From an uncultured Bacilli bacterium (lineage in GTDB: Bacteria; Bacillota_I; Bacilli_A; RF39; UBA660): a stretch of DNA of 64,000 nucleotides. Of the stretch, positions 37,811 to 47,603 are shown in pieces. Each line of letters begins with the position of its first letter. Position 1 is the stretch's first letter. The position numbers and the translations under genes are program-made. The DNA lies in the NCBI GenBank assembly GCA_934131005.1, contig CAKOYV010000004.1:1-64000 (forward strand), read 5' to 3'. Under the pieces are notes generated by a model. That model was not told the origin of the DNA. It worked only from the letters and a program-made list of their open reading frames with translations, and made no database searches.

Positions 37811-38128
37811 ATGAAACTAAAATATAATCAAAAAGAAATAACTCTAGAAGAATGTAGAAGCTTCATAAGTAGATTTAAAGGCTTTATGCTAAAAAAAAAT
37901 ATAGATAAAGCTTTATTATTCAATCACTGCAATAGCATTCATACTTTTTTTATGTTAAAAAATATTGATGTAATAATGTGTAACAAAGAAAATACTATCT
38001 TATATTACTATAAATCATTACCAAAAAACAAAGTAATATTACCTAAAAAAAACATTACAAAAGTATACGAAACACCAGCATCATACTTTAATATAAAAAT
38101 TGGTGAAAAATTGGAGGTAGAAAAATGA
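37811..38128 (+). CDS. DUF192 family protein
   Basis: 105 residues. FISRFKGFMLKKNIDKALLF and IHTFFMLKNIDVIMCNKENT fit the DUF192 pattern (RxxGLMxr... fwMxnxxixLDxxFxd), with ETPASYFNIKIGEKLEV at the C-terminus. The function of the family is not established. Unlike many members it lacks a signal peptide. Its stop overlaps the gpsA start (ATGA), so the two are co-translated. Confidence 0.82.
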   Translation: MKLKYNQKEITLEECRSFISRFKGFMLKKNIDKALLFNHCNSIHTFFMLKNIDVIMCNKENTILYYYKSLPKNKVILPKKNITKVYETPASYFNIKIGEKLEVEK

Positions 38129-39066
38129 ACATAACAATATTAGGAAGTGGAGCCTATGGTACTGCTTTATCATGCATGTTTAGAGAAAATAACTGCAATA
38201 TAAAAATGTGGGACAAATTCGACAATAAATTTCAAGAATTAAAACAAGAATATCCTGATACAACTTTTACCACTAACATGAAAGCTAGTCTTACAGATAC
38301 TGATTTAATTGTAATAGCAATTCCTATTCCATTCTTAGAATCAAGTATTATAGAATTAAAGAAATATTATAACAACGAAGATATATTAATTGCTAGCAAA
38401 GGTATAAATATATCAGATGGCCTATTCGCCCACGAAATTATTCAAAAACACCTAAATGTAGAAAATATCGGTGCCATATCAGGAGGAACTTTTGCTATAG
38501 ATATGAAAAATAAAAATGTAATGGGTATAACTCTTGGTACAACTAGTGATAAATTAATTGCTAAAGTTAAAAAAAGTCTAGCTAATGATTATTTAAAAGT
38601 ACAATATACCAAAGATATGATAGGAGTTGAAATATGTGGCTCTATCAAAAATGTAATAGCCATTGGCTATGGTATCTTAGCAGGAGCAAATTACCCTGAA
38701 TCAACAAGATTCCTTTATTTAACAAAAGCAATCTATGAAATAAATAATTTTATCGAAAAACAAAATGGTTCTCCAAAAACAATCATGTCATACGCTGGCA
38801 TTGACGATATTGCAATGACTAGTACCGGTGAAAAATCAAGAAATCACACCCTAGGAAAACTAATTGGAAAAAATGCATCTAAAGAAGAAATTGATGCCTA
38901 TAAAAATAGTACTACTATCGAAGGATTAGAAACTTCAAAAGCCATATATAATTTAGCAAAGCGAAAGAATATCTCTCTTGAAATATGTACTATTATTTAT
39001 AACATTCTCTACAACAACTATCAACAAGAATCATTAATAGAATATCTAAAAAAATCAGAGTCTTAA
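38125..39066 (+). CDS. gpsA: NAD(P)-dependent glycerol-3-phosphate dehydrogenase GpsA
   Basis: Converts dihydroxyacetone phosphate to sn-glycerol-3-phosphate for phospholipid synthesis. 313 residues, slightly short. Rossmann start NITILGSGAYGTALSCMF, catalytic-lysine region VEICGSIKNVIAIGYGI, and the substrate-binding part near DDIAMTSTGEKSRNHTLGKL all agree with the family. The usual NxxAALxTRGxxE segment is altered to STRFLYLTKAIYEI, a divergent form. GGAGG precedes the ATG inside the DUF192 gene. A terminator hairpin overlaps its end. Confidence 0.92.
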   Translation: MNITILGSGAYGTALSCMFRENNCNIKMWDKFDNKFQELKQEYPDTTFTTNMKASLTDTDLIVIAIPIPFLESSIIELKKYYNNEDILIASKGINISDGLFAHEIIQKHLNVENIGAISGGTFAIDMKNKNVMGITLGTTSDKLIAKVKKSLANDYLKVQYTKDMIGVEICGSIKNVIAIGYGILAGANYPESTRFLYLTKAIYEINNFIEKQNGSPKTIMSYAGIDDIAMTSTGEKSRNHTLGKLIGKNASKEEIDAYKNSTTIEGLETSKAIYNLAKRKNISLEICTIIYNILYNNYQQESLIEYLKKSES

Positions 39067-39083
39067 AAAAACTCTGATTTTTT
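39051..39083. terminator. Bidirectional terminator between gpsA and obg
   Basis: AAAATCAGAGT (39051-39061) pairs with ACTCTGATTTT (39071-39081), with T/A runs on both sides. It includes the end of gpsA and abuts the convergent obg stop at 39082. Confidence 0.85.
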
Positions 39084-40350
39084 ATCTACGCCACTCAAAT
39101 TCATAATCCATAATTCTAACAATATCCCCTTCTTGAATACCCATCTTCTCTAATTCTTCATCTATTCCCATTCTCCTAAGTTTATTAGAAAAACGAACAT
39201 AAGCTTCTTCTGTACTAAAATTAGTCATCTTAAATAATTTTTCCACTCTCTCACCTGAAATAACATATGTCTTATTATCTCTAACAATCGAAAATGGCCT
39301 CTCAGCCCTAAATTTATAAAGAACATGACTCTCTTGACTAGCATCATCAAATAAAGCCTCACTACAAGTATTCTTTACCAAAACTTCTAGTTCATCCATA
39401 ACAGTATCTAATCCCTTATTATTAATAGCTGAAACTTCATAAATTGGAAGTTTTATTTTTTGCTTAAACTCACGCAAATTATCATAAGCTCCCTGAACAT
39501 CCATCTTATTAGCAATAATTACTTCTGGCTTATTCAATAATTTTTTACTAAAACTCTCAAGTTCTTTTCTAATTGTAACATAATCATCATAAGGCTTACG
39601 TCCCTCACTACCAGACATATCAATAATATGAGCAATAATCTTTGTTCTCTCAATATGCTTCAAAAATTTATGACCAAGACCAGCCCCATCACTAGCACCT
39701 TCAATAAGTCCTGGCAAATCAGCTAAAGTAAAAGAATAATCTCTAGTCTTAACAACACCAAGATTAGGCGCAAGTGTTGTAAAATGATACGAAGCTATTT
39801 TAGGATTAGCATTGGTAACACATGACAAAATAGTAGATTTTCCAACACTAGGTAGCCCTACAAGTCCAACATCCGCAAGCATTCTAAGTTCAACCTTAAC
39901 AACTCTCTCCTCGCCAGGTTCCCCACGTTCACAATAAGAAGGACAAGCATTAGAACGAGTAGCTAATGCAACATTACCTCGTCCTCCACGACCACCATAA
40001 GCAACAATCGCTTCCTCACCATTCCTAGTAAGATCAGCTATAACACTACCAGTTTCATTATCTTTAATCGTTGTTCCAATTGGCACCTTAACAATAGTAT
40101 CATTAGCACTCTTACCATTCTTATTCTTTCCTTGCCCATTAGAACCACTATCACCTCTAACATGTTTTTGATAACGCAAATCTATTAAAGTTCTAAGGCC
40201 ACCATCAGCCTTAAAAATTATATTACCACCATGTCCTCCAGAGCCACCAAAAGGACCACCCATTGGAATGTATTTCTCACGCCTAAAAGCCATACAACCA
40301 TCGCCACCATTACCAGCAGCTAATTTTACAATAACCTCATCAACAAACAT
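39082..40350 (-). CDS. obg: GTPase ObgE/CgtA
   Basis: About 422 residues. The glycine-rich OBG domain (VKLAAGNGGDGCMAFRREKY) is followed by the G domain with G1 GLPSVGKST, G3 DLPGLIEGAS, G4 NKMD, and a C-terminal OCT domain (PFSIVRDNKTYVISGERVEK), the Gram-positive three-domain form. It acts in late 50S ribosome assembly and stress control. I place the start at ATG 40350 (MFVDEVIVKL), because AGGAGGT lies upstream; an ATG ten codons earlier lacks one. Confidence 0.96.
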   Translation of the reverse strand: MFVDEVIVKLAAGNGGDGCMAFRREKYIPMGGPFGGSGGHGGNIIFKADGGLRTLIDLRYQKHVRGDSGSNGQGKNKNGKSANDTIVKVPIGTTIKDNETGSVIADLTRNGEEAIVAYGGRGGRGNVALATRSNACPSYCERGEPGEERVVKVELRMLADVGLVGLPSVGKSTILSCVTNANPKIASYHFTTLAPNLGVVKTRDYSFTLADLPGLIEGASDGAGLGHKFLKHIERTKIIAHIIDMSGSEGRKPYDDYVTIRKELESFSKKLLNKPEVIIANKMDVQGAYDNLREFKQKIKLPIYEVSAINNKGLDTVMDELEVLVKNTCSEALFDDASQESHVLYKFRAERPFSIVRDNKTYVISGERVEKLFKMTNFSTEEAYVRFSNKLRRMGIDEELEKMGIQEGDIVRIMDYEFEWRR

Positions 40351-40390
40351 AACATTACCTCCTTTCTTAGTATTATACACTAAAAAGAAT

Positions 40391-40431
40391 TAAAAAAAAA
40401 GACAAGAGAAGCAATATCTATCACCTCTCTT
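40391..40431 (-). terminator. Terminator of the NPQT surface protein gene
   Basis: On the minus strand AAGAGAGG and CTTCTCTT (40404-40431) form an eight-pair stem with one G-U, followed by a T run (40391-40399). Lies just after the stop at 40448. Confidence 0.75.
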
Positions 40432-40447
40432 ATAAAAATTTATCTTT

Positions 40448-41965
40448 TTAATTAGCTTTTATCTTCTTACGATATACAATTGTTAAAATAATTCCTCCTA
40501 AGGATGTTAAAGCAAGAATTACCCATTTCTCAATTCCATCATAAGTCTGAGGATTTACAATATTATTACTAGCATCACTATCTTTAGCAACTATATTATT
40601 ATTAGTACTCTTTTTAACCAAAACAAGATTATCAATAGCCTCATTAATATCACTAGCATAACTATCAACTAAGTTTTGTTCAGTTATATCCTTACCTGTA
40701 ATAACCTTATTAATAGCACTCTCCAAATTATTATAAGAATCGGAAGTATATAAATTTTTATCTATTTTTTTAGCTTTAGCAATTGCTTCATTAACTTTTG
40801 AATAATCAGCATCCTTATACTTTACAACATATTCACCATCATCAGAAACAACAACATCATATAATGAAGAATTAACACTAGATACAACATCAGCTGAATT
40901 AAATTTTAAAACATCACCTTCTACCATTTCTGAAGTAGCATCAGCAACAGAGCCGTAATAAACATTTTGGTTCTTATTATATACAGCACTATTAATACTA
41001 CCAGTACTACTAACAGAAACACTAGCCCCCTTACCTAATCTCATTATTCCTTTAATATTAATTTTAGCGTTTTTAAAATTTAATGCAACATTATCATCAA
41101 TCTTCAAAACAACTCCTTCTTTTAAATCAACTGGATTAGAATTAACAGTTGCAAAATTACTATTCTTAGTCAAAGTTATAACTGTATCATCAACTGCACC
41201 AATCAAAAGCTTAGCACTCAACTTAGAAGTCGAAATTTTTCCATGCACCTCAAATTTTGATGTAAGTCTTGGCTCAAAGCCACCATTTAAGGAAGAATCA
41301 TAAACATATACTTCATCATCAGCACCAGAAGGCACACTAATTGCTGTTTTACCACTAACAGTACTATTTTTTACAGTAGTTTTAGAAATTGTGTGAACAT
41401 TATTGTCATCAGCATTCATTCCCATTATGGCAACAGTAGATCTTCCAGTACCAATTATAGAAGAATTATCTATCAATAAAGTACCATAATTAAATATTAC
41501 TCCAGCATCACTTTTTGCATATGTCGAACTAATATTAGAATTAGTAACTGTAAGACTAGCAGTAGGTTCATTTTTTAAAGCTATATCATTACTAGAAACC
41601 TTAACATCACGAACTTCCATTTTTCCACTGTTAGCAATACAAGAACTATCACTATTTTCACAAACTATACTTCCACCATTACTACTACTATCAATAATTT
41701 TTAGTGTTCCTTTATTGTTAATACCATATCCAGAAACTGTACTAGGAACACTAATAGTATGTCCATTCAAATCAAGTGTAATATTCTTATCACTTGCAAC
41801 AAAAAGTTCTTTAGAAAGAACCACATCACCAACTAGTTTAGTATCCTCATCTAAATTCAAACCACTAACACTCCCATTTAATTCCTTAGCATCTACATTA
41901 ACAAAACTTATCATCATAAGTATCAAAAATGTAGCAACAAAACTAAAATTTTTCATCATTCTCAT
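40448..41965 (-). CDS. Secreted surface protein with NPQT-type sorting signal
   Basis: 505 residues: a signal peptide (FSFVATFLILMMISFVNVDA), a parallel beta-helix-like body of short repeated strands (DLNGHTISVPS, INNKGTLKIIDSS, IANSGKMEVRDVKV and so on), a helical segment (SKVNEAIAKAKKIDKNLYT), and a C-terminal anchor: NPQTYDGIEKW, a hydrophobic helix (VILALTSLGGIILTIVY) and RKKIKAN. That is the layout of a sortase substrate, and NPQT is the core of the class B sortase motif in Staphylococcus (NPQTN). A class B sortase is encoded divergently next door. Ligand unknown. Confidence 0.85.
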   Translation of the reverse strand: MRMMKNFSFVATFLILMMISFVNVDAKELNGSVSGLNLDEDTKLVGDVVLSKELFVASDKNITLDLNGHTISVPSTVSGYGINNKGTLKIIDSSSNGGSIVCENSDSSCIANSGKMEVRDVKVSSNDIALKNEPTASLTVTNSNISSTYAKSDAGVIFNYGTLLIDNSSIIGTGRSTVAIMGMNADDNNVHTISKTTVKNSTVSGKTAISVPSGADDEVYVYDSSLNGGFEPRLTSKFEVHGKISTSKLSAKLLIGAVDDTVITLTKNSNFATVNSNPVDLKEGVVLKIDDNVALNFKNAKINIKGIMRLGKGASVSVSSTGSINSAVYNKNQNVYYGSVADATSEMVEGDVLKFNSADVVSSVNSSLYDVVVSDDGEYVVKYKDADYSKVNEAIAKAKKIDKNLYTSDSYNNLESAINKVITGKDITEQNLVDSYASDINEAIDNLVLVKKSTNNNIVAKDSDASNNIVNPQTYDGIEKWVILALTSLGGIILTIVYRKKIKAN

Positions 41966-42074
41966 TATTCCTATTCTCCTTACTATATTAACTATAACAT
42001 ATTTATTAATTTAAGAAAAGAAAAAAATGTATTTTTTTGAAGAATTTTATGTTATCATATTAAAAGGTGATATA

Positions 42075-42860
42075 ATGAAAAATTTTTTAGCAAATCTTCT
42101 AATAATATTATTTATAGCACTCCTAATCTTTAGCACATACAATATCATACTATGGCAAAAAGATAACAATAATACTAGCAAAAAATTAAACGAAATAAAT
42201 AATGTTGCTAAAATAAAAGAAACTAACACGGGAACTTCAATAACAAACAATGATATAAAAGAATTTGATCCATACTATGACTACATAAAATTAAAACTTA
42301 TTGAAGTTGATTTTGAAAAATTAAAAAAAATAAATAATGATACTTCTGGTTGGATTAAAGTAGAAGGAACAAATATTAACTATCCCTTTGTCAAAGGAAC
42401 AAATAACTCTTACTATTTAACTCATAGTTTTGATAAAAGTAAAAATAACGCTGGCTGGGTCTTTTTAGATTATCGCAATAATCTAACTAGTGATAAAAAT
42501 ATCATTATATACGCTCATGGTCGACAAAACGGCACCATGTTTGGCAGTCTCAAAAACACCATTACCGATAAATGGTTAAATAACAAACAAAATCACATAA
42601 TAAAAATGTCAACAGAACAAGAAAATACTATGTGGCAAGTATTCAGTGTATATAAAATTCCAACAACAACTGACTATTTAAAAATAACTTTTAATAATAA
42701 CGAATTTACAACATTCACTAGAATACTAATGAAAAGAAGCATCTATAATTTTAACACAACCGTAAATAACAAAGATAGAATTTTAACCTTATCAACTTGC
42801 TATAACAATCAAGAAAAAGTTGTAATTCATGCCAAATTAATAAAAATACAAAAACGTTAA
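42075..42860 (+). CDS. srtB: Class B sortase
   Basis: About 261 residues. One N-terminal transmembrane helix (FLANLLIILFIALLIFSTY), then the sortase fold: WIKVEGTNINYPFVKG, NAGWVFLDYRNNL, the catalytic His in IIYAHGRQNGTMFGSL, and the catalytic Cys in LTLSTCYNN, with a downstream VVIHAKLI strand where the active-site Arg is normally found. The FxDYRN and YAHG...MF elements point to class B. Start at ATG 42075, with AAAGGTGA upstream. It joins NPQT-type substrates to the cell wall; the divergent neighbour is the obvious candidate. Confidence 0.9.
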   Translation: MKNFLANLLIILFIALLIFSTYNIILWQKDNNNTSKKLNEINNVAKIKETNTGTSITNNDIKEFDPYYDYIKLKLIEVDFEKLKKINNDTSGWIKVEGTNINYPFVKGTNNSYYLTHSFDKSKNNAGWVFLDYRNNLTSDKNIIIYAHGRQNGTMFGSLKNTITDKWLNNKQNHIIKMSTEQENTMWQVFSVYKIPTTTDYLKITFNNNEFTTFTRILMKRSIYNFNTTVNNKDRILTLSTCYNNQEKVVIHAKLIKIQKR

Positions 42861-42895
42861 AAGAGAATATTCTTTAATTGAAATATTCTCTTTTT
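42861..42895 (+). terminator. Terminator after the sortase gene
   Basis: AAGAGAATATT (42861-42871) pairs perfectly with AATATTCTCTT (42882-42892), followed by T residues. Confidence 0.85.
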
Positions 42896-42910
42896 ATTAT
42901 AAATTAAAAC

Positions 42911-42944
42911 AAATAAAAGAGCATATACCATAAGCATATACTCT
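42911..42944 (-). terminator. Terminator of the rpsL-rpsG-fusA-tuf operon
   Basis: On the minus strand AGAGTATATGC and GTATATGCTCT (42918-42944) pair with two G-U, followed by a T-rich tract (42911-42917). It lies 14 bases after the tuf stop. Confidence 0.75.
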
Positions 42945-42957
42945 AAAATTCAAACAA

Positions 42958-44148
42958 TTATTCAATAACTTCTGAAACGTTTCCAGCACCAACAGTACGT
43001 CCACCTTCACGAATTGAGAACTTAGTTCCTTGTTCGATAGCAACTGGAGCGATTAATTCTACAGTCATTTCAACATTATCACCAGGCATAACCATTTCAG
43101 TACCTTCAGGTAATTCAATTACACCAGTAACATCTGTAGTTCTGAAGTAGAATTGTGGTCTGTAGTTTGAGAAGAATGGAGTGTGTCTTCCACCTTCGTC
43201 TTTAGATAAAACGTAAACACTAGCTTTAAATTTCTTATGTGGATGAACACTTCCTGGTTTAGCAAGAACTTGTCCTCTTTCAACGTCATCTCTTGAAATA
43301 CCACGTAATAATACACCAGCATTATCTCCAGCTTCAGCATAGTCAAGTGTCTTTCTAAACATTTCAATACCAGTAACAACTGTCTTTTGAGTGTCTCTTA
43401 AACCAACGATTTCAACTTCGTCGTTAAGTTTTAATTGACCTCTCTCAACACGACCAGTTACAACTGTTCCACGACCAGTAATTGTGAATACATCTTCAAT
43501 AGACATCAAGAATGGTTTGTCAACATCTCTCTCAGGAGTTGGAATCCATTCATCAACAGCATCCATTAACTCTTCAATCTTAGCTACATAAGCAGGATCT
43601 CCTTCAAGAGCTTTAAGAGCAGAACCTCTAATAACTGGAGTCTCATCTCCATCAAATCCATATTCAGTTAATAATTCACGAACTTCCATTTCAACTAAAT
43701 CTAAAAGTTCTTCATCATCAACCATATCACATTTATTTAAGAAAACAACCATTCTAGGTACACCAACTTGACGAGCAAGTAAGATATGTTCTCTTGTTTG
43801 AGCCATAGGTCCATCAGTTGCAGCTATAACTAAGATAGCTCCATCCATTTGTGCTGCACCAGTAATCATGTTCTTAACATAGTCAGCATGTCCTGGACAG
43901 TCAACATGAGCATAGTGACGTTTGTCAGTTTGATACTCAACGTGAGCAGTATTAATAGTAATACCTCTCTCTCTTTCTTCAGGAGCCTTATCAATATCAG
44001 CATAATCTTCAAATTGAGCATAACTTGAATTCTTATCAGACAATACCTTAGTAATAGCTGCTGTTAAAGTAGTCTTACCATGGTCAACGTGTCCAATAGT
44101 ACCAATATTAACGTGTGGCTTTGAACGATCAAATTTTTCTTTTGCCAT
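42958..44148 (-). CDS. tuf: Elongation factor Tu
   Basis: 396-residue GTPase that delivers aminoacyl-tRNA to the ribosome. G1 GHVDHGKTT, the switch region [12 protein letters not shown]3 [13 protein letters not shown]4 NKCD and the domain 3 end [11 protein letters not shown] are all standard. Codon use is visibly less A+T-extreme than in the neighbours, in keeping with high expression. It is the last gene of the str operon, and a local promoter in the gap from fusA may boost it. Confidence 0.99.
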   Translation of the reverse strand: MAKEKFDRSKPHVNIGTIGHVDHGKTTLTAAITKVLSDKNSSYAQFEDYADIDKAPEERERGITINTAHVEYQTDKRHYAHVDCPGHADYVKNMITGAAQMDGAILVIAATDGPMAQTREHILLARQVGVPRMVVFLNKCDMVDDEELLDLVEMEVRELLTEYGFDGDETPVIRGSALKALEGDPAYVAKIEELMDAVDEWIPTPERDVDKPFLMSIEDVFTITGRGTVVTGRVERGQLKLNDEVEIVGLRDTQKTVVTGIEMFRKTLDYAEAGDNAGVLLRGISRDDVERGQVLAKPGSVHPHKKFKASVYVLSKDEGGRHTPFFSNYRPQFYFRTTDVTGVIELPEGTEMVMPGDNVEMTVELIAPVAIEQGTKFSIREGGRTVGAGNVSEVIE

Positions 44149-44185
44149 TTTAATTTTCCTCTCTTTCTTTAAATATACATTATAT

Positions 44186-44213
44186 ATTTTATCAAATTTT
44201 AGAAATTAATCAA
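44186..44213 (-). promoter_or_regulatory. Possible internal promoter for tuf
   Basis: On the minus strand TTGATT (44208-44213) and TAAAAT (44186-44191), 16 bases apart, in the 74-base gap between fusA and tuf. Confidence 0.4.
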
Positions 44214-44222
44214 GTAGTATGA

Positions 44223-46295
44223 TTAATTTCCTCCATTTTTTTTGATAATTTCTTCAGCAATAGATTTTGGAACTTCAGCATAATGATCAAGTGTCATTGT
44301 AAAGTTACCACGACCTTGCGTATTAGAACGCAAACTAGTAGCATAACCAAACATCTCAGCTAAAGGCACCATTGCAGTAAATGCAATAGCATTTCCACGT
44401 GATTCTTGACCAAGTGGATTACCACGTCTTGAAGTAATATCTCCAATAACATTACCAGTATATTCATCAGGTGCAATTACTACAACCTTAACAATTGGTT
44501 CAAGTAATACTGGCTTACATTTATTCTTAGCTTCCTTCAAAGCTAAAGATGCAGCAACCTTAAATGCCATCTCTGAAGAGTCAACATCATGGTATGAACC
44601 ATCAAATAAAGTAGCCTTAATATCAACCATAGGATATCCAGCTAAAATACCACTTTGCATAGCTTCTTGTAATCCTTTATCAACAACAGAAATGTACTCA
44701 CGAGGAACAACACCACCAACAATATTGTCAACAAATTCATATCCTTTATCTTTATTTGGTTCAAACTTAATCCAAACATGTCCATATTGTCCACGTCCAC
44801 CTGATTGCTTAATATGTTTACCTTCACAATCAGCAGCTTGTGTAATAGTCTCACGATAAGCAACTTGAGGAGCTCCAACTGTAGCTTCTACCCCAAATTC
44901 TCTCTTAAGTCTATCAACTTGAATATCAAGATGTAACTCACCCATACCAGATACTACTGTTTGACCAGTCTCAGCATCAGTACTCCATCTAAATGTAGGA
45001 TCCTCTTCAGCTAACTTAGATAAAGCAATAGCCATCTTATCTTGATCAGCCTTAGATTTAGGTTCCAAAGCTTGTGATATAACAGGTTCAGGAAATTCCA
45101 TTCCCTTCATAATACAAGGTTTCTTCTCATCACATAAAGTATCTGCAGTAGTTGTATTCTTAAGACCAACAATAGCCCCAATATCACCAGCATATACCTC
45201 TGTAATTTCTTCTCTATGATTAGCATGCATTTGTAGAATTCTTCCAACTCTCTCTTTAACATTCTTAGTAGAGTTAAGTACATAAGAACCACTCTTAAGT
45301 ACACCAGAATAAACTCTAAAGAAAGTTAACTTACCAACAAATGGATCAGTCATAACTTTAAATGCTAAAGCTGTAAATGGTTCAGAATCAGAAGGATGTC
45401 TTAATACCTCATTACCATTGCTATCAGTACATTCAATTGAAGCAATATCCGTAGGAGCAGGTAAATAATCAATAACAGCATCAAGTAAAGGCTTAACACC
45501 CATATTACCTAAAGCAGTTCCACACATGAATGGGAAGAACTTAGCTGATAAAGTACCCTTTCTAATAGCAGCTTTTAAAGCATCAACAGTAACTTCTCCA
45601 CCATCTAGATAAGTCATCATTAACTCCTCATCAAAATCAGCTGCAGCTTCAATCAAAATATTTCTATATTCCTCTGCCTTATCTTTCAAATCAGCAGGAA
45701 TTTCTATTTCTTCTATATTTTCATCTTTACTACCATCAAAATGATAAGCTTTCATACAAACTAAGTCAATAATACCATTAAACTCACTCTCAGCTCCAAT
45801 TGGCAACTGAATAGCAGCAGTATTAGCACCTAATCTATCCTTAACACTCTGCAAACTAGCAAAGAAATCAGCACCCATCTTATCCATCTTATTAGAGAAT
45901 ATAATTCTAGGTACATCATATTCATTAGCTTGTCTCCATACAGTCTCACTTTGTGGCTCAACACCAGCTTGTGAATCTAGTAAAAGAATAGCTCCATCAA
46001 GTACTCTTAAACTACGTTGAACTTCAATAGTAAAATCAACGTGTCCTGGAGTATCAATTATATTAAATCTATAGCCCTTCCAGAATGCTGTTGTAGCAGC
46101 ACTAGTAATAGTAATACCACGTTCTTGCTCTTGTTCCATCCAGTCCATTTGAGATTCACCATCATGAGTTTCCCCAATCTTATGAATCTTACCAGTATGG
46201 TATAAAACACGTTCAGTACAAGTAGTCTTACCAGCATCTATATGGGCCATGATTCCAATGTTACGTGTATGTTGTAACGAAGTCTTACGAGCCAT
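44223..46295 (-). CDS. fusA: Elongation factor G
   Basis: 690-residue translocase GTPase, normal length. G1 [14 protein letters not shown]3 DTPGHVDF, G4 NKMDK, the domain IV segment [18 protein letters not shown] and the C-terminal [17 protein letters not shown] are all as expected. It follows rpsG by about 20 bases. No unusual substitutions noticed. Confidence 0.99.
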   Translation of the reverse strand: MARKTSLQHTRNIGIMAHIDAGKTTCTERVLYHTGKIHKIGETHDGESQMDWMEQEQERGITITSAATTAFWKGYRFNIIDTPGHVDFTIEVQRSLRVLDGAILLLDSQAGVEPQSETVWRQANEYDVPRIIFSNKMDKMGADFFASLQSVKDRLGANTAAIQLPIGAESEFNGIIDLVCMKAYHFDGSKDENIEEIEIPADLKDKAEEYRNILIEAAADFDEELMMTYLDGGEVTVDALKAAIRKGTLSAKFFPFMCGTALGNMGVKPLLDAVIDYLPAPTDIASIECTDSNGNEVLRHPSDSEPFTALAFKVMTDPFVGKLTFFRVYSGVLKSGSYVLNSTKNVKERVGRILQMHANHREEITEVYAGDIGAIVGLKNTTTADTLCDEKKPCIMKGMEFPEPVISQALEPKSKADQDKMAIALSKLAEEDPTFRWSTDAETGQTVVSGMGELHLDIQVDRLKREFGVEATVGAPQVAYRETITQAADCEGKHIKQSGGRGQYGHVWIKFEPNKDKGYEFVDNIVGGVVPREYISVVDKGLQEAMQSGILAGYPMVDIKATLFDGSYHDVDSSEMAFKVAASLALKEAKNKCKPVLLEPIVKVVVIAPDEYTGNVIGDITSRRGNPLGQESRGNAIAFTAMVPLAEMFGYATSLRSNTQGRGNFTMTLDHYAEVPKSIAEEIIKKNGGN

Positions 46296-46316
46296 ATAAC
46301 TCTCTCCTCTCTATAA

Positions 46317-46784
46317 CTACCATCTATAATGAGCAAATGCCTTATTAGCCTCTGCCATCTTATGAGTATCTTCTTTCTTCTTAACTGAAGCTCCAATACC
46401 ATTAGAAGCATCAATTATTTCACCAGCAAGTTTCTCAGCCATAGTATGACCATTTCTACTTCTTGCATTTTCAACTAACCAACGAAAAGCCAAAGTTTGA
46501 GCACGATCAGCCTTAACTTCCATAGGAACTTGATAATTAGCTCCACCAACTCTTCTAGACTTAACTTCTAAACTAGGTTTAATATTTTCCATAGCTCTAG
46601 TAAAAACAGTCATAGCATCTTCGCCAGTCTTCTTTTTAATGATTTCAAATGCATCATAAACAATTCTTTGAGCAGTACCTTTCTTACCATCACACATAAT
46701 TTGATTAATAAGCTTAGTAACAACCTTAGAATTATATAAAGCATCTGGCAATACATCTCTCTTAGTAGCACTTCTCTTACGCAT
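46317..46784 (-). CDS. rpsG: 30S ribosomal protein S7
   Basis: 155 residues, matching bacterial S7. [19 protein letters not shown] at the N-terminus, the [15 protein letters not shown] loop that contacts 16S rRNA, and the [15 protein letters not shown] end are characteristic. It binds the 3' major domain of 16S rRNA and starts head assembly. It lies between rpsL and fusA in the conserved str order, with AGGAGG before the ATG. Confidence 0.98.
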   Translation of the reverse strand: MRKRSATKRDVLPDALYNSKVVTKLINQIMCDGKKGTAQRIVYDAFEIIKKKTGEDAMTVFTRAMENIKPSLEVKSRRVGGANYQVPMEVKADRAQTLAFRWLVENARSRNGHTMAEKLAGEIIDASNGIGASVKKKEDTHKMAEANKAFAHYRW

Positions 46785-46817
46785 ATTATATCCTCCTTTC
46801 CTAATTATATTCTAAAA

Positions 46818-47225
46818 TTACTTAGGTCTCTTAGCACCATACTTAGAACGACCTTGTTTTCTATCTTGAACTCCTGCAGTATCCATAGTACCACGAATAA
46901 TATGATATCTAACACCAATCAAGTCCTTAACACGACCACCTCTTACTAAAACAACAGAGTGTTCTTGTAAGTTATGACCAATACCAGGAATATAACAAGT
47001 AACCTCAACACCATTAGAAAGTCTAACCCTAGCATACTTACGCAAAGCTGAGTTTGGCTTCTTAGGAGTCATAGTACCAACACGTACACAAACGCCTCTT
47101 TTTTGTGGTGAATTTTGATATCTAGTCTTATTATTAACAGTATCTAATCTAGTTAATAAAGCAGGTGATTTACTCTTTCTAGTTTTCTTACCTTTTTTCT
47201 TCATTCTTTGATTAATTGTAGCCAT
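46818..47225 (-). CDS. rpsL: 30S ribosomal protein S12
   Basis: 135 residues from ATG 47225 ([12 protein letters not shown]), preceded by GAGGAGGTG. An in-frame upstream ATG at 47267 would give a 14-residue extension that is not part of S12. The decoding-centre loops [13 protein letters not shown] and RGGRVKDL are wild-type, without the common streptomycin-resistance changes at these lysines. First gene of the str operon, with a strong promoter upstream. Confidence 0.98.
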   Translation of the reverse strand: MATINQRMKKKGKKTRKSKSPALLTRLDTVNNKTRYQNSPQKRGVCVRVGTMTPKKPNSALRKYARVRLSNGVEVTCYIPGIGHNLQEHSVVLVRGGRVKDLIGVRYHIIRGTMDTAGVQDRKQGRSKYGAKRPK

Positions 47226-47267
47226 ATATTTAGCACCTCCTCTCTTACACATATCCAGGTGTTTCAT

Positions 47268-47603
47268 TTCCTTTACAAAATATAAGTCTTGCTAACACGC
47301 AAAACCTAAATTCCGAACGTTATTAATATAACATTAATTACCACTCAAGTCAACTATTATTTTTAATATTTATGATTAATTTGTTACAATGTCTTAAGCA
47401 TTAAAAAAACAAATGAATAAATAAAATAAAAAAGTAACAATGAAAAGACTTTAACGTCCTACTAATACGATTACACTCATCTAAAGATAAACATTAAAAA
47501 ATTCTAGTTTTAATTTAGAATAAAAAAAGAAATTAATGAAAGAATATCTGAATTAACCCCAATGAGAAATAACATTAAAAATGCCGAATAGCACTAAATA
47601 ATA
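47268..47603. other. Intergenic region upstream of rpsL
   Basis: 336 bases without a convincing gene. The part nearest rpsL holds its leader and promoter (47325-47353). From about 47360 to 47603 it is A+T-rich with stop codons in all frames. I see no tRNA-like, hairpin-terminator or repeat structure there. Confidence 0.6.
47325..47353 (-). promoter_or_regulatory. Promoter of the rpsL-rpsG-fusA-tuf operon
   Basis: On the minus strand TTGACT (47348-47353) and TATATT (47325-47330) with a 17-base spacer, roughly 100 bases before the S12 start codon. Confidence 0.8.

Noticed and set aside
47225..47267. Upstream ATG as the true start of S12
   Set aside because: The extension is not part of S12, and the GAGGAGGTG ribosome binding site lies inside it, right before MATINQ.
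47360..47603. Hidden RNA gene in the largest intergenic gap
   Set aside because: I found no cloverleaf, strong hairpin or terminator-like structure; the stretch is simply A+T-rich. No tRNA or rRNA gene was recognised anywhere in the window.
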